DNA of 64,000 nt from Haemonchus contortus (taxonomy: Eukaryota > Nematoda > Chromadorea > Rhabditida > Trichostrongylidae): the NCBI GenBank assembly GCA_000469685.2, contig LS997563.1:12657940-12721939 (forward strand). The letters run 5' to 3'. The notes beneath the pieces were generated by a model that saw only the letters and a list, made by a program, of their open reading frames with translations, had not been told where the DNA came from and searched no databases. Positions 11,494-23,794 of this stretch are shown piece after piece. Both the position numbers and the translations under genes were made by a program. Each line of letters starts with the position of its first letter. Positions within the stretch are counted from its first letter, which is position 1.

Positions 11494-14400
11494 TTATTGA
11501 CAGAAATTGCACGAAAAACCGCATAGGTGCTTTTGTTCTTCAATCGTGTACGTTTTGTCTTCACAGAAACCATCTTCAACGAACTGACGACAACTGCAAT
11601 GAAAAACTTAGGTTGCTGAAGTTAACACTGCACCTGCCACAATCTCGGTAGAGTGTTTTCGAAGCGCTAGAAAGGTTTCATTCGTGAAGCAGTGGACCGG
11701 TAATCTTCACTGCGGCACCATCAAGAACCAATTTCGTGTCAGTATCTGGTTGCAACCTACTGTCCACACGAAAGGAGCAAGTGTTGACCGTGACGGGTTT
11801 TTGGAAACTGTATCGAGACCATAGGCAAGCATTTGTCCGGATCCGTACCTTAGATGAGTGGAAGGAGGAAAATTCTACTTCGCTCGGGAAGTAGCGAGCC
11901 GAATTTGTAAGAGATGTGAAAGTGTCATAGTGGTATTGCTCCGCTGATTTGTTCTGAGTATTTTGTATTATGGCTGCTGCGTATGGTGTGCTTCTGATGG
12001 GTGCTTTCTGAGAGTTTGATAAATGTGGGAGTATAGCGGAGCCCCGGACGGAGCTTCACCGTTTCGCTTTCTACTCGACTGGAGGCTTCAAAAACTATGT
12101 TGTCACTCTATATCATAAACCGCTATTGTTTTGTTATTGAAGATCAATTTGAGCGAAATATACTATTTTCAGCGAGCTTGCACCAAATATACAGTAGCGC
12201 TCAAAAGTCTTCGGCCTAATGCCTCTTCAGTTGTATTTTTCAGTCGTATCTTTTCCTTCTTGATCTAATCGTGCAAAATTTCAACATGTATAGCATGGGT
12301 GTATTGTGAATATTTACCACTATTACCCTACATTTTGATCATGTTCCATATATCCCAAAGAGCTTTAACTCGAAATCGACTGGAAATACAGACATATGTC
12401 CTTCTGCGATTTCCTTCCCTTTTGCCATGTCCAAAGTGTACGAGCGCTAATGCTGAACACAGAATAAGAGAAAAAGGATAATTGCACACATAAGGCGCGG
12501 ATAATTGCAACCGTCACTAATTTTGCTTCTAGCGAAGTCTGCTATCGCAACAAACGCCTTGCACTCATTTATGTGGGTATCGCTGTTTCGCAGTCAAATA
12601 GTGTTAGATAGTGGAAAATATGCTTTAGATAAATATTCCAAAATTTTGTGCGACTTGCTCCTCTAAGAAAAAAGTTATGAATGGAAAAGCGTAAGAGCGT
12701 TTAATCGAAGACTTTTGAGCGCACTGTATACTGTCATTCAGCGAAAACAGTAGACATTTGCGCTGATAACTCACTTCTTGTGCCTGTCCTTGCAGGCTGG
12801 TTGGCAAAGTTTGCATGATTTTGCACACGATTCCTTCATAAGTTGCCTATATTTGGAGTGATTGCACAGCTCGAGATGTGAGCGACAGTCCGGTGTGATA
12901 TCGAAGCAGTCCGCTAAACAGTGCAGGTGTTTTATAAGGTGAATTCCAGAGAAAAGATTCGGTTTGCACAATTTCTGGCTTCCAATACCATCAATTCACT
13001 ATTTTTAAGGCGCATTGACTTGCAAACTTTTTATTCATTCAGGTACTTTGGTTCGTAAATTATTACTAACTAGTCTAATACCACGTTGCTGGCTACAGAG
13101 CATACAAGATTTGGCTTTAAGCCCTACTATTCATCCACATCGCGCAGCACTTCTTAGCGGGTGGGGAAGACTAACGTGATTAGTTCCTGTTGCTCTCTGA
13201 TTATTTCTTCGTTTGGCAACAGGAGACTGGTGCAAGTTGTAGAGCATTTGCAGTGCTGATACGGAATAGAACATACCGCCATACTCCTCCTTGATTTCAA
13301 TATCATCGCATCTCTTGCATGTGAGGGTGCAATGGCGGGCCATTACGTCGCCGAACGTCGGATCCATGCATAGTGACGAGAATTCACGGCAATATGTATA
13401 CTCGTCGAGACATTTTCCTGAATGAACCCCGTTACTGTTTAATACTGTTGAAGCCGCTGACACGACCAGTATTATTCACGACTGTTGTAAACATAAATAA
13501 AGAATAGGGAAGGATACCTTTTATGAGTGTCTTTGAGAGTGACACTGAGAGTGAGTCAATGTCCGAAGTGGTGACCTGAGGTAAATTGGCCTGCAAGGAA
13601 TTAAAGAAATTGGCGCTGCATCAAATCAAACAACAATTGTTCACAAAAACACATGACACAAATGTCACCCTCGTACTCTCAAAGTTCCACCATTTGAACC
13701 AGAGACGATACAAGAACATATTGCGGCTGGAGCAAGAGTAATTGCAACTTTCGTACTAACAAGGAAAGGATATTCGGTCACAGTCGCCTATATTTCGCCA
13801 TAGGTGGTGTCGAACGCTGATCTCACTCAACGATTCTGGGAACAAAGTTACGGGACTGCCTCCCCATGTGTTACCACAGCATCGACCAGATAATCGAACC
13901 TAGCAAGCTGGTAGTTGTGCAAAGGTGGCGGTAGAGCAGTGGACTCTATCACGGCGTGGAAGTTCGAGTCCTTTTTGCATGAGCTCGTTCTGCTTTGAGA
14001 TAAAATCGTTCCGCCTCAAAGCTTACAAAACGATTTTACTCTTAACGTTGACTATCTACGGAGCTCCCTCGCATTTTGGGATTTCGGGGAGTAGTCACTG
14101 GTATTCGGCTGGCTACTGGTAAGGTAGTAGAGTGCGCGGAGTATGAGCCTAATGGTCCAATCGTGGCGATATCAGGTCTGCTCGAACCGGTCATGCAAGG
14201 AATTTGCCACCTCTGCTCCCAGAAAGGGCATATGTGAAGGATCAGTAGCCAAGTTTAGGTAGGAGCGATCATGAGGTATGCTTGCTCGCTACGGGAAACT
14301 TGATTCTACAATAGACTTCGATTATAAATATCACGGGTGACAAAATGAGAAGGATGCAACAGTGCCCAATTCATAGCCAGAGTTTGGAACCGTGGACCTT

Positions 14401-17400
14401 CGGAACAAATTTCGTCGAACAACGCATGAAACATTTGAAGATTGAGTTATGAGATCATTACACAACAGTTTCCCTCTTCCCGATAGGGTCACTTACCGTA
14501 GAATTCATTAGCTCTTCCAGCTTGACCTTACGAACTTCGTAGGATTCTGTAACCGGCACGATTGAAACATTATACACAGCTTCGGTTCGATTTTCAGGCT
14601 GAAATAGGTTCCGAAGTCACTATTACCAGTGTGCAAAGAAATTCTGTAAGCGTACCGTATGCGGCGATGCTGTCGATCTTGTTTTGTTTCTCATGTATTC
14701 GAGAAGCTTTTTGTTAGAGCTCGGTGGTTGAACAAAAGGTTTTGGAAGAGAATTTCTGAAAAAATTGGAATGAGTACGTTGCCCTAGAATAATCAATCTG
14801 CTCCGCTTATGTGTATTCTGCTTTGATATTCGATTATATGAGGTTGGTGTGTAAGTCTTGAGACACAGATTCACATGTTTTGTCGCTTCCTTAGGATTCT
14901 TCGCAGTCCTCAGACCATCATCACATCTCAGAGCAATCTCAGAGTTGCTGGTGCCTGCTTTCAGTTTACAGGTACGGTGCTCAATGGTGACCGTCGTCCA
15001 AGCGAAGACCAGTCCCTGTCGAAGATGAACGACTTCTCAGCGAAATGAAGAGGTCCGGAGGTCACGAGAAGAGAACTGGCGAGGCTTCTCCAGTACCATC
15101 CGAGCAATGTCAGACCCTTCACTGGGCGAATTTCTTACCTGATGAATGCGCATCAACTTACCGGCGGCCTCCGTCATACGCGCTTTTCGACCATCCAGTC
15201 ACACTACTTCATTTGAGTATACTACAGTATACCATGGTTTGAGTAACCATGGTATACTGTAGTGGGAAGTTTGAGTAACTTGCCATGACCCATGGCGCAG
15301 TGGAAGGTTTTGGACGAGCTTGGTTTGATGTATTCAGCTCTTTGTGCAAAGCAACAGCTGAAATTTCGTCCGAATACCACTATTATGCCGTTTCCGTCAT
15401 GATAATCTCGTACAAGCTCTATTTCACTACTTCTAAAAAGCCTTATTCTGCCCAAAGTGTTCGGATTTTCACGCATTCTCCGCCACCGATGCACTACTTT
15501 ACATCAATACTCGCTTTTCAAATTGAAGAGGCACCTCAAACTGGCGTGAACTGTGCTTTCGAATGAATCGTAATCAACGGAAGGAAACAGAACAAGAGGA
15601 GCCTGGAGGCTCTGAAGCCTTAAAATTACCTAACCACATACATCAACTCTAAATTACAATGCTTGCTAAGACTGCCTTCAAGGGATTTGAGTCGTTCTCC
15701 ATCAGTTACTTTCTATAGATGTTATTCGAGCCTATTACTTTATTCTTATACCATCTGTGCGATCATTGAGCAATTCTTTTTTGCACTCTATCATTTGAAT
15801 CTACGATGCCTATCGGATATTTCTGTTTTACTTTTGCCTCATGCCCCTTCCAAATTTCGTGGTATTTTCCGATTCCTCCGCAGCCATTAATGTTCATAAG
15901 CCGGCTTTCCTGCCTCACTAGTCTTTAGTCACCTGGTCTTGTTCAATGGAAGTTTGATCACCATCGCCATTCCTGAAGGCTTGCCACTACCTTTGGTGTC
16001 CCCAGCCGTATTTGTTTGATTTTCTGAAATTATTACGAATTAATCATCAAAAGATCATCTTGAAGCCTAAACAGAGAAAGCGAGCGATCTGGTGATTCGT
16101 AATTTTTCGTAATTTTTGATTATGGTGGTGGGTGCAAGCGGGACGTAGTGACCTATGTAGGGAGTTTCAGAGCGGGTTAAACCTTGCATTTAAGGTTAGT
16201 AAACACCTTTTACCCTCATAAACATTGAATACACAAGATGAAAAACCCTATGCTTAGACTAGGCAGACTTACACCGGTAAGTTTTGGATACGATCAAAAA
16301 GGTGGGTGGGGCGAGTCCGATATGCAAGGATTTCACATGCGAGTAAAAGGCGAATTTAGTGTACAGCTGTGTGTTTATGGATTTCGTTTTGATCATGGAA
16401 AGGGAAATGCTCAAAACCGACATATCGCCAGCGATCACCTTTCTTGCGGTCTCCTGGTGCCTGCGTCACTGTGGTGAGCCTCTTCTCCGGTGGAAACACA
16501 CATTTGCGATCTGAATTTCAATAGATTTCAACAGCTTTGTGTTCTAAATAGGCAAATCTGATCTGCTCTATTGTTCTACCTTTTCATTCACCCCCTTGAA
16601 CCATTATCACCGTAGTGGCCATTCAGTTCCCTTTAATTTACATCGCTTTCAGTCTGCTTCGTGGCTTCCCAACTATGACTGAATCTTTCTTGTCGTTCTT
16701 CAGAGTACGTACTAATATTAATTATCAAGTGCTCCCGTGCAAACATATCCCCCCTCTTCGTCAGATACATATAAACATCGAAATAAAGAGGCTCGCCGGT
16801 TTTGCTCTCTACTAGTAGATCTTCACTAGACTCATCCGATTACCAGTCTCCATTTTGGCGCTTCTACCCACTCCGCCACAATGTCCATGAAAGCCCACTC
16901 GAAACAGTTGCTCAAGACACGTCGTCATTGCGTTCGTTGCGAATAGAGTACAGAACGGCAATGTGATTGTGCATGGCAATTTCGAAATATGTTTTTCCGA
17001 AAGTAAGTTGAACCGAGGGCATCGATATGTCTTCTTCGAAATTTGGTTCGAAGAACAGCAATTTAAGGCTAGTGCTTTCATCGGAGAAACTTAATTCAAC
17101 TTACCAGCTGTCCCAGCGGTACAGTTGCTGCTTGTTGAAGAAGTGCTGTTCTTATGGAAAGTTTTTGCAAGCCTATGTCGAAACCGTAGACCGTTGGGGA
17201 GACGGACTTCGGTAGCATTTGGCGATGCCTCATCTGACGGTGCTTGCTGGGGAGTACGGCAAAGGTTACAGGTGGCCGAGCAGTCCCTTTTCATTATCGC
17301 AGCATGTTCTGAATTGATCCGATAAGAACGAAGAATAGATTGGAATCATCCTCGTGGCATGTCAAGGAAATATCTTATTTCCAAAACTGACCTGGATTAC

Positions 17401-18350
17401 CGCAGAAGCTCTTCACAAAACGGCAAAAGATACCATGGTCTTCACACGGCGTCGAATCTTCAAAGAGGGATAGAGTGATTAGAAAGAATTATTCGAAACT
17501 AGGGTTCCAAAGCCTTTTGACGTAAATCAGGCTCATCGGAGAGACGCGCCCTTCATTCGACTTCAGATCTGAATCGCAGTGGCATATCGAATGCCTATGT
17601 GACCCCCATGGCCAGCCAATGTGCACATCAAAGCTTTTATCTTCCCAGACGAAGAATTCTACCGACTTATCGAATCCGGAGTGATGGGTAGCTTGACTGG
17701 CTTGGGTAGATGTCATCCGGGATCGAACCCCTGTCCGTGAATGTGTGATAGTGTGCCCCTTTCACTACACCACAGTGAAAGGAGAAATTGAAAATTACTC
17801 AGAATTCGTACTCTTTCCCAGATCGCGAAGGTAACCTTAGAATCACAGAGGCTACCAAGCTCACGATGCTTCGCATGCTCTAACAATATGTACATATACA
17901 TAGCACATCTTAGCCTAGGATTCAACGAATATTTGACTCGGCTCCTTCGCTCACAAAAAAGGGACGACTCATCATGCAAGACGAAAACGTTGCAATGTTG
18001 CCCTTTCCACAGTCGAAATTTTCTGCACAGGTTGCATGAACAGCACGGAATTGATATAATATTTTTTACCTTGAAGGTACGTCTCAAAAGTAAAAATTCA
18101 TTTTTCTCATCTTTTAGACCTCAGGCTTTGAAGTAGGCTATCACTGGCAAAACGTTATTCAAACGTTGTGGGACATATAACAGGCAAATGAATCAACTTT
18201 CCTCGATTCGTGACCTCATCCAGAATTTTGGAATGTGGGACAACGAATAACAGTCATACCTTTTGCAAGATAGGCACTGGAATTCTTTCCGGAAGACATA
18301 CCGAGTACAGTCGGTGACAATACAAATGTCACAACGCATGCTACGAGCAT
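11494..18350 (-). CDS. Secreted protein with four ShK domains (10 exons)
   Basis: Exons (minus): 18350-18260, 17457-17392, 17308-17105, 16023-15933, 14755-14656, 14598-14497, 13590-13518, 13417-13277, 12913-12775, 11593-11494. They total 1107 nt, or 368 aa plus stop, and all phases agree. Residues 1-17 form a signal peptide (MLVACVVTFVLSPTVLG). The ATG follows TTTCAGGAT, a plausible trans-splice acceptor. ShK1 (about 34-67), ShK2 and ShK3 all have spacing C-x6-C-x6-C-x12-C-x3-C-x2-C. ShK4, split by the last intron, is C-x6-C-x8-C-x13-C-x3-C-x2-C and ends the protein. Between ShK1 and ShK2 lies a linker of about 150 residues rich in N-x-S/T sites. ShK domains are six-cysteine folds, common in secreted nematode proteins, that often bind potassium channels or sit beside enzymes. 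No enzyme domain is seen here. Function is inferred only as extracellular. Confidence 0.85.
12192..12726. mobile_element. Tc1/mariner-type MITE in the last ShK intron
   Basis: The ends CAGTAGCGCTCAAAAGTCTT and its near reverse complement (AAGACTTTTGAGCGCACTG) form terminal inverted repeats, each flanked by TA (12190-12191 and 12727-12728). The element is 535 bp and encodes no transposase. It lies wholly inside the intron between exons 9 and 10 of the ShK gene, about 50 bases from the exon 9 donor. Confidence 0.8.
13925..13980 (+). repeat. tRNA-like fragment in ShK intron
   Basis: GGTGGCGGTAGAGCAGTGG resembles an A box, and GTTCGAGTCC about 35 bases on matches a B box. It does not fold as a complete tRNA by eye, so it is probably a SINE head or tRNA relic. 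Confidence 0.4.
15221..15263. repeat. Perfect 19-bp inverted repeat
   Basis: ACTACAGTATACCATGGTT, a 5-base loop, then its exact reverse complement. It lies in an intron of the ShK gene, between exons 4 and 5, beside the repeat at 15270-15560. Confidence 0.85.
15270..15560 (-). repeat. Interspersed repeat, partner of 20225-20540
   Basis: The minus strand matches 20225-20540 over roughly 280 bases with many substitutions. Shared blocks include CACAGTTCAC, ATTCGGACGA and GGGTCATGGCAAGTT or close variants. No coding capacity was recognised. Confidence 0.5.
17525..17778 (-). repeat. tRNA-derived SINE in ShK intron 1
   Basis: On the minus strand the head GTGGTGTAGTGAAAGGGGCA (A box) is followed by GGTTCGATCCCGGAT (B box) and a tail like that of the copy at 19179-19445. 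It belongs to the same family, is more diverged and is inverted. Confidence 0.7.
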
Positions 18351-18364
18351 ATCCTGAAACATGT

Positions 18365-19178
18365 TGGAATTAAAAGCGACATTCTTGTTTATGTGATCTG
18401 ATGGGTTTAAAGGATATGATTAACTGGTAACTACGAGTGTTCATTAAGGGATTGGATAGAAATTAGCAGTAAAGAAAAGGAGAACGCCCTGTGACGCATT
18501 CATGTAAATGTACAGCCCATGTCAGAAGGTTGTAGAAGCTGTATCAAAGCAATATATGTTGGCTTGGTCATTGCGAACGGTGACTTTATAGACAACCGAG
18601 CAGGTGTGTCAATGACCAACCCTTGTGGTTGCATTGAACCTGGTGAGTACCATCTGCTGTTCTCTAGAATTGTTTGAACAAGCTCGCACCATAGAGGATC
18701 AAACAAACATAGTTCAGTGGAATAGTGAATGGCTACCTTCATATCTATTAATATATCATTGTGAAGGGCAATAGCTATACGACTAAAGGGAAGTACTCTG
18801 GTAATCGGCAACTCTGTCACATTCCGGTACCCTATGAAAGCATCTCAAAAGATATGAATTGCGAATAAGGGCAGTATTAAAATTATCTTATCCAATGCTC
18901 CATGAGCGATTTGTAAATATATAAACCATATCCCAGAATTGGACCTCATAGTATTTACTTCCAGCAAGTCAAAAGTGATGTTCACCTTCAACTCTATGCA
19001 CTTCTTTTCTGAAAGGCACAATTTGGTTTCTATATCAGGAAACTTTAAAAGCAAATGTGTCCCTCTTAAAACTTCTACACCTTCCAGACGATCAGCTTTT
19101 GCAAAACGTCGAAAATCCGTTTATAAGTTGCGGTCATAGGCTCGAACTGCATTTGTGTATGCTCATTCAATTAAAGGG
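18365..19178. other. No gene recognised; 5' flank of the ShK gene
   Basis: An ORF of 106 codons at 18500-18820 (minus) has no recognised motif. No clear TATA box was found close to the ShK start, consistent with possible trans-splicing. Confidence 0.4.
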
Positions 19179-19445
19179 CGGAGGTGGTGTAATAACAAGT
19201 GGCGCACTATCTGACCCGCACGGTCAGGGGTTCGAATCCCGGATCAATATCCACCCAGGCCAACCAAGCCTTCCATCCCTCCGTGTTCGGTAGATTGGTG
19301 CCAGACTCGTCTGGGAGGATAAAAGCACTGAATTGTGAATCGGCTGGCTACCGCAAGTCATTGTATGGGCTACATACGCATTCAATCCGCCACTACGATT
19401 CTGAATGGAATTCGATTGCGGAGGCGCGTCCTTCAGAAGGGATTG
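19179..19445 (+). repeat. tRNA-derived SINE
   Basis: Starts with an A-box-like GAGGTGGTGTAATAACAAGT and continues with the B box GGTTCGAATCCCGGATC. A body with ATTGGTGCCAGACTCGTCTG and CACTACGATTCTGAATGGAA follows. Parts of the same sequence recur at 17525-17778 and 21775-21860, so this is a family. The tRNA head would supply an internal Pol III promoter. Confidence 0.75.
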
Positions 19446-19449
19446 ATAA

Positions 19450-21770
19450 ATGCTGAAAACTTTATCCTTTATCCATTCAAATAGGAAAAGTCCGATCACT
19501 GGAGCTCGAGTGATAGCTTTGATTCACAATAAAAGTGAGACAACTCTCTCACTTATGAGTTACCTCTAAAACCCGTTCGCTTACCCATCGCAATGCAGAA
19601 TATTTTCATTTATATTCATTATTATTACTATTTATTATATTTGGGTTTATTTTTTATAATGATGGATGTAATGTTCTGAAAAATTGTCACCTCCAACAGG
19701 CGCCGGCTCTGAAACAAATATAGCAACAGTGTTTACTTACAAATTACCTAACTATTTACCAGCACTTGGAGCCGTTCCTTATCGAACTGGTGAATAATGC
19801 CTCCCAAAATGCCCCGAAAAAAGGTAACAAAGGCAGAACAACGTTATGTTCATGGTGTTCTTTGTCTCCGAGCCCAATTGGGAGGGAGTAGAAATTTGAG
19901 CTGGTCGCGGTATTCCCCGTCTTGACACCCTCGATCATTGGTATCTTCGCTGCAGGTTCGGCCTATATGGTTTGGTAGGGACAAATGAGACCCCTGGACC
20001 GATCGGCAGGCCAGTTAGGTTATTATTCGAGAGCAAAAGAGATTATTCAAAATAAATATCAATTTGATTAATGAGTCAAAAGAAGTCAAGCTCATCAGTA
20101 TTTAGTGGGCAGTGGAACTTAGGCCACGTTAATGGAAGTTTCAAAGATAATGAATCTATTTGCTGTATTATGAGTGTCGACCAACGATAAACCACTAAAT
20201 TCTACACCTGAGGGGTGACGCCCTTAAAGCCACAGTTCACAATAATTTTGAGGTACTCTTTTTCATTCGAAAAGCGGAAGAACAGATTGGGAATAGTTCA
20301 TCGGTAGTGAAGAAAGCGAGAGAATTCGCCGATTTCGATAAAAATATGGCTCCTCAAAAGTAGGGAAAATAGTGGTTGGACGAGATTGCCATGACGGAAA
20401 TAACATGGAAGGGGTATTCGGACGAGATTTCAGTTATTGCGACCGCGCAAAGAGCTGACTAAATCAAGCCAAAACTGTACAGCACTGTCTTTCACTGTCG
20501 CTATGGGTCATAACAAGTTGTTTGAACTTCTTACATGGGTTCCCTTGGGATCGGTGCAGCCTCTACAACGCCAGTGGAACTCGTCCGAGGATACACACGG
20601 GCCAATCTTTGAGCTTTTATAACTCCCTAATTAGGCCGTTTTCCGACCTAATAATGCCAGACATGGGATACGCGGGAGCCCCAAATTCATCCTTTGGGGG
20701 AATCTCAGGAACCATTTTTATCGTGAACTGCACCTTTAAACCAGGTGATCCTTTCTTTACTTTTCTTGCTGTTGAATAGGTTAAGCGCCTAATTACTGGG
20801 AAGCTCATGACGGTAAAGCATTTTCACTAAAAATTTTCCGATAATATCCATGTCCATGCCCGTTACCCATTCCACCATAGCAAACTAAAACCGCCTGTCC
20901 GTAACCACACTTGCACGGATGCGCTACCACGACAGCAAGCCTTGGCTTGCTGAGAACCTTGTTGACTCTGGAACCTCCAACGATCATCTGAAAGCGTTCC
21001 TCTTTTTCAGACTTTGTGGTATCCTTCTGAACACATCTCATCGGAAACATTTTTCGGCAGTAGGACTCCAAATAAAATTGCACAAGTTTACATTATTTTC
21101 CATGTTTCGAGAAAACTCCGGAAAAAGGCACAAATGGATTTTCCACAGCTCACTAGTAGGGAGACATTAAAGTATACAACCTTATGGATTTGAAAATCAC
21201 ATTTGAAAAGGAACAAGGCGAACGAATAAAGTCGTTTCAGAGCTGACGCGATATGAGCAGGCGTGATGTGTTAATTTGACAGTCTTTGAGATCAGACGAC
21301 ACTTGTTTCTTCCCATTTTCTCAGTCTTCCGAAGCTTCTCATAGCGTAGTAGGCCTTTTGTAGCTTGTGAAAAAGATTCCGTGTTCTTCATTTTAGAAGT
21401 TGTTTAGTCAGTGGGATTTCCGTGGGTATCATTGCCTTCCTTGTTGACTTCTTTCACATATTTTTTTCTACTTTTACATGCTACCTGAATCATGCATGTT
21501 TTCAATGCTCTCGATGACAGTGTGTAGACGTCCAAAACCGCGAAGCCAACGTCAAGCTGTAACCATTTTGAATCTAACGATTCAGAACGTCGGTTATAGT
21601 AATAGTCAAGGAAAACGGTTGTGTTCTTGTTAACCGGATCACAGGCATCTTCGAGCGAAGTGGTCGAGCAAAGTGGTGAACCAGATTCACTTTGTCATTA
21701 GCATCGCATCATGAGCGGCATCTTCTCCTGTCTGTCAGCCTCATATCTACGCTAGCAAAACCTTGAGTCT
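19450..21770. other. No gene recognised; one interspersed repeat
   Basis: Bases 20225-20540 match the repeat at 15270-15560 in reverse. An ORF on the minus strand at 21083-20805 ends in a Gly/His-rich stretch (GMGNGHGHGYY), but no partner exon or known domain was found. Confidence 0.35.
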
Positions 21771-21774
21771 CGGG

Positions 21775-21860
21775 GCGTAAATCATTCCCGTCTGAGGGAT
21801 GCACCCATGCATTCGCCTTCCATTCAGAATCGTAGTGGCGTATTGAATGCGTCAGGCACT
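21775..21860 (-). repeat. SINE fragment (3' part)
   Basis: Contains CATTCAGAATCGTAGTGGCG, the reverse complement of the tail of the SINE at 19179-19445. The tRNA head is missing. Confidence 0.55.
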
Positions 21861-22509
21861 ATCCTATATTTAATAAATTGATTTCAAGGTAAGCGTCCTT
21901 GTCTTGAAAGTGCTGAAATGCTTAGCTCGGTGGCCTGTCCCCTGTCAAAACTCTTCGACTTCACTGCTTTGTCCCGGAGGTAATAACTCCCATATACCGT
22001 TCTATGAGACGAGGCATGTTTTATCGGAGGACAATTGTGATTTCGTTTGGATCAGGGGCCTGCGAAGTGAGAGCTCAAGGCGACAGAAGTTAGCAAAACC
22101 AGCCTATTCCATTATCTATTTTCATCGCACGATAATAAGACGGGATGATTTCTTCGCAATTAGTCGAGGTGTCTCCCAATCCCTGCTTTTTTGCCAAAAT
22201 CAATTTCTTCAGTGTGAGTTTGAAGCATTCCGCTGAACCAATGCGAATTTTCCAAATTAGAAACTTCTCTTCTCAACAGATCGTACAGCCTTTCTTTCCG
22301 TCCCCGTCTTGGTCTTTCCGTGACGGCATCCAGCACAGAGATTTCGCGATGAGCTCGCGCAATCTTGCTATCCTCACTGAAGGCGACCAGCAAAAAAAAG
22401 TGAGTTTCTTTAGTTTCACGAGCGGAAATCCGGCCAAAAGTAAGGAAAAATGGAAGCGAATTGGGAAAACGAATCGCGCCCAAAAAAGCTTCCAAGCGAT
22501 TCATGAAGT

Positions 22510-22819
22510 GATAGTCTGTTTATGGTCTCGTAGGAAGGTTTTTGATGTATGTATGGTATTCAAGTTGCTGACTGGTATTGCTAGAATCGACGCATCCAAA
22601 TTCTATGCAAAGTTGGAATCTAGAACCAGAGGTGGACAAGTGAAAATTTCATATGCAACGCCGAAAACAAACATTAGACGTTACAGCTTCACTTGCCCAG
22701 CTGGCACAGGGAAGGATCCCAAGTCGAAGTGGCCATTTGAAATGAGACCTACATTACTGGACGTGTTTTTGGATGCTGAGTTCAGATCTGCTTTCCAAAT
22801 CTGCCAAGCGTTCCTCTGA
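22510..22819 (+). pseudogene. C-terminal fragment of a non-LTR retrotransposon ORF2
   Basis: The last about 100 codons of an ORF ending at 22819 read RRKVFDVCMVFKLLTGIARI, then TNIRRYSFTCPAGTG and a basic/hydrophobic tail. This is the pattern of the C-terminus of LINE ORF2 proteins downstream of the RT. The preceding ORF sequence (22145-22500) is not recognisably RT. The copy is therefore 5'-truncated or joined to other sequence. It continues as a 3' tail to about 23085. Confidence 0.6.
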
Positions 22820-23085
22820 ACGGAGTTATGAGGGTGGTTTCAGGGAGAGTTTCAGGGCTTGACATGAGAAAACTTAAATTACACGGATGTGCCTCCTCAT
22901 TCAACGGCGGCTTGGTGTAGAGGTAAGCGTGACGCTCCATGGGCGGGAGGTTAGGGTTCGGGTTTTGTGAGGGACCGAAATTTTGCGTTACATAGAATTT
23001 TTCCTTTAAGGACTAGAAAATACTCTCGTGGTGATTTCATCACGTTTTATGACCTTTTAATGCTTTTGGTGATACTTATCCACAT
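22707..23085 (+). repeat. LINE 3' end with tRNA-like segment, left arm
   Basis: This segment and 23795-24172 are inverted copies of about 375 bp with few differences. Both run from inside ORF2, through a tRNA-like stretch (GGCTTGGTGTAGAGGTAAGC with GGTTCGGG downstream, about 22907-22965) to an AT-rich tail. The two arms face each other across about 710 bases. Confidence 0.7.
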
Positions 23086-23794
23086 GAAGTAGTGCTTCAG
23101 TTTTACTCTAATGCCCATGCACTCTATATTCACAGTAGGATAATTTTTACCACTTTATGAACAAGTGCGATACTCTAGCACGGAATGCTTGGAACGAAGA
23201 AGCTTCTCACAATGGGAGCAACGGTTGAAAAAAGAACTCGTCACAGCCCATTGCTTTACACTTACCAATCCTAAACCAGGAGGAAAACAGAATTGTGTAT
23301 GCATCCCAAAATCACCCGGGGAGTGCTTAAGTAGTCGGTGGCATACCATTGATGAAAGAGGAATTTCCTAAATCTGGCCACACAGAACTGAAAGTAGACA
23401 AGCAACAGTAAGCGAAGAGTGGGATCTCGTGTGAACACGCAAAGTTGAGGTCATGAGCTATTACGTATGAAGTGGTGCGTTCAACCTTATTCCCAGAAGG
23501 AATTTGGAAATGAGCTTCTATCGGCTGTATTAGCCTCGTGGTAGCCTTAAGCAGGGTGTCATTCCCTTCACCTGCTTTTGTGGAGGTAGGGCGCACTGAA
23601 TAGCTTTCTGGTCTTCGAGTCTACTATCAACAGTGCCGGTGTTGGTGATCCGGAGCTGCTACGCACCATCGCCCCCAATCTAGTATCAACACACACTCTA
23701 GCATCATCATTGCTCATCATACACATTTTACTCGCCCGGACCTCCAAATTCTGCGCACGGAGGAATCTCTCACTCAGTAACAGCTGGGTAGGTG

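Noticed and set aside
12771..12773. In-frame TGA as the end of the ShK gene after exon 9
   Set aside because: A strong donor (AA|GTGAGT) precedes it, and phase 2 joins the exon at 11593-11494 to complete a fourth ShK domain; kept as a possible alternative form.
16812..17081. 89-codon ORF between ShK exons 3 and 4
   Set aside because: Phases join exon 3 to exon 4 directly; the stretch contains a tRNA-like block (TGGCGGAGTGGGTAGAAGCG) and looks like intronic repeat.
17700..17780. Apparent tRNA gene from A- and B-box matches
   Set aside because: The cloverleaf is not complete and the sequence continues into a SINE body shared with 19179-19445.
22145..22500. N-terminal part of a 224-codon ORF
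   Set aside because: Only the last about 100 codons resemble LINE ORF2; the upstream part shows no RT motif and may be unrelated sequence read in frame.
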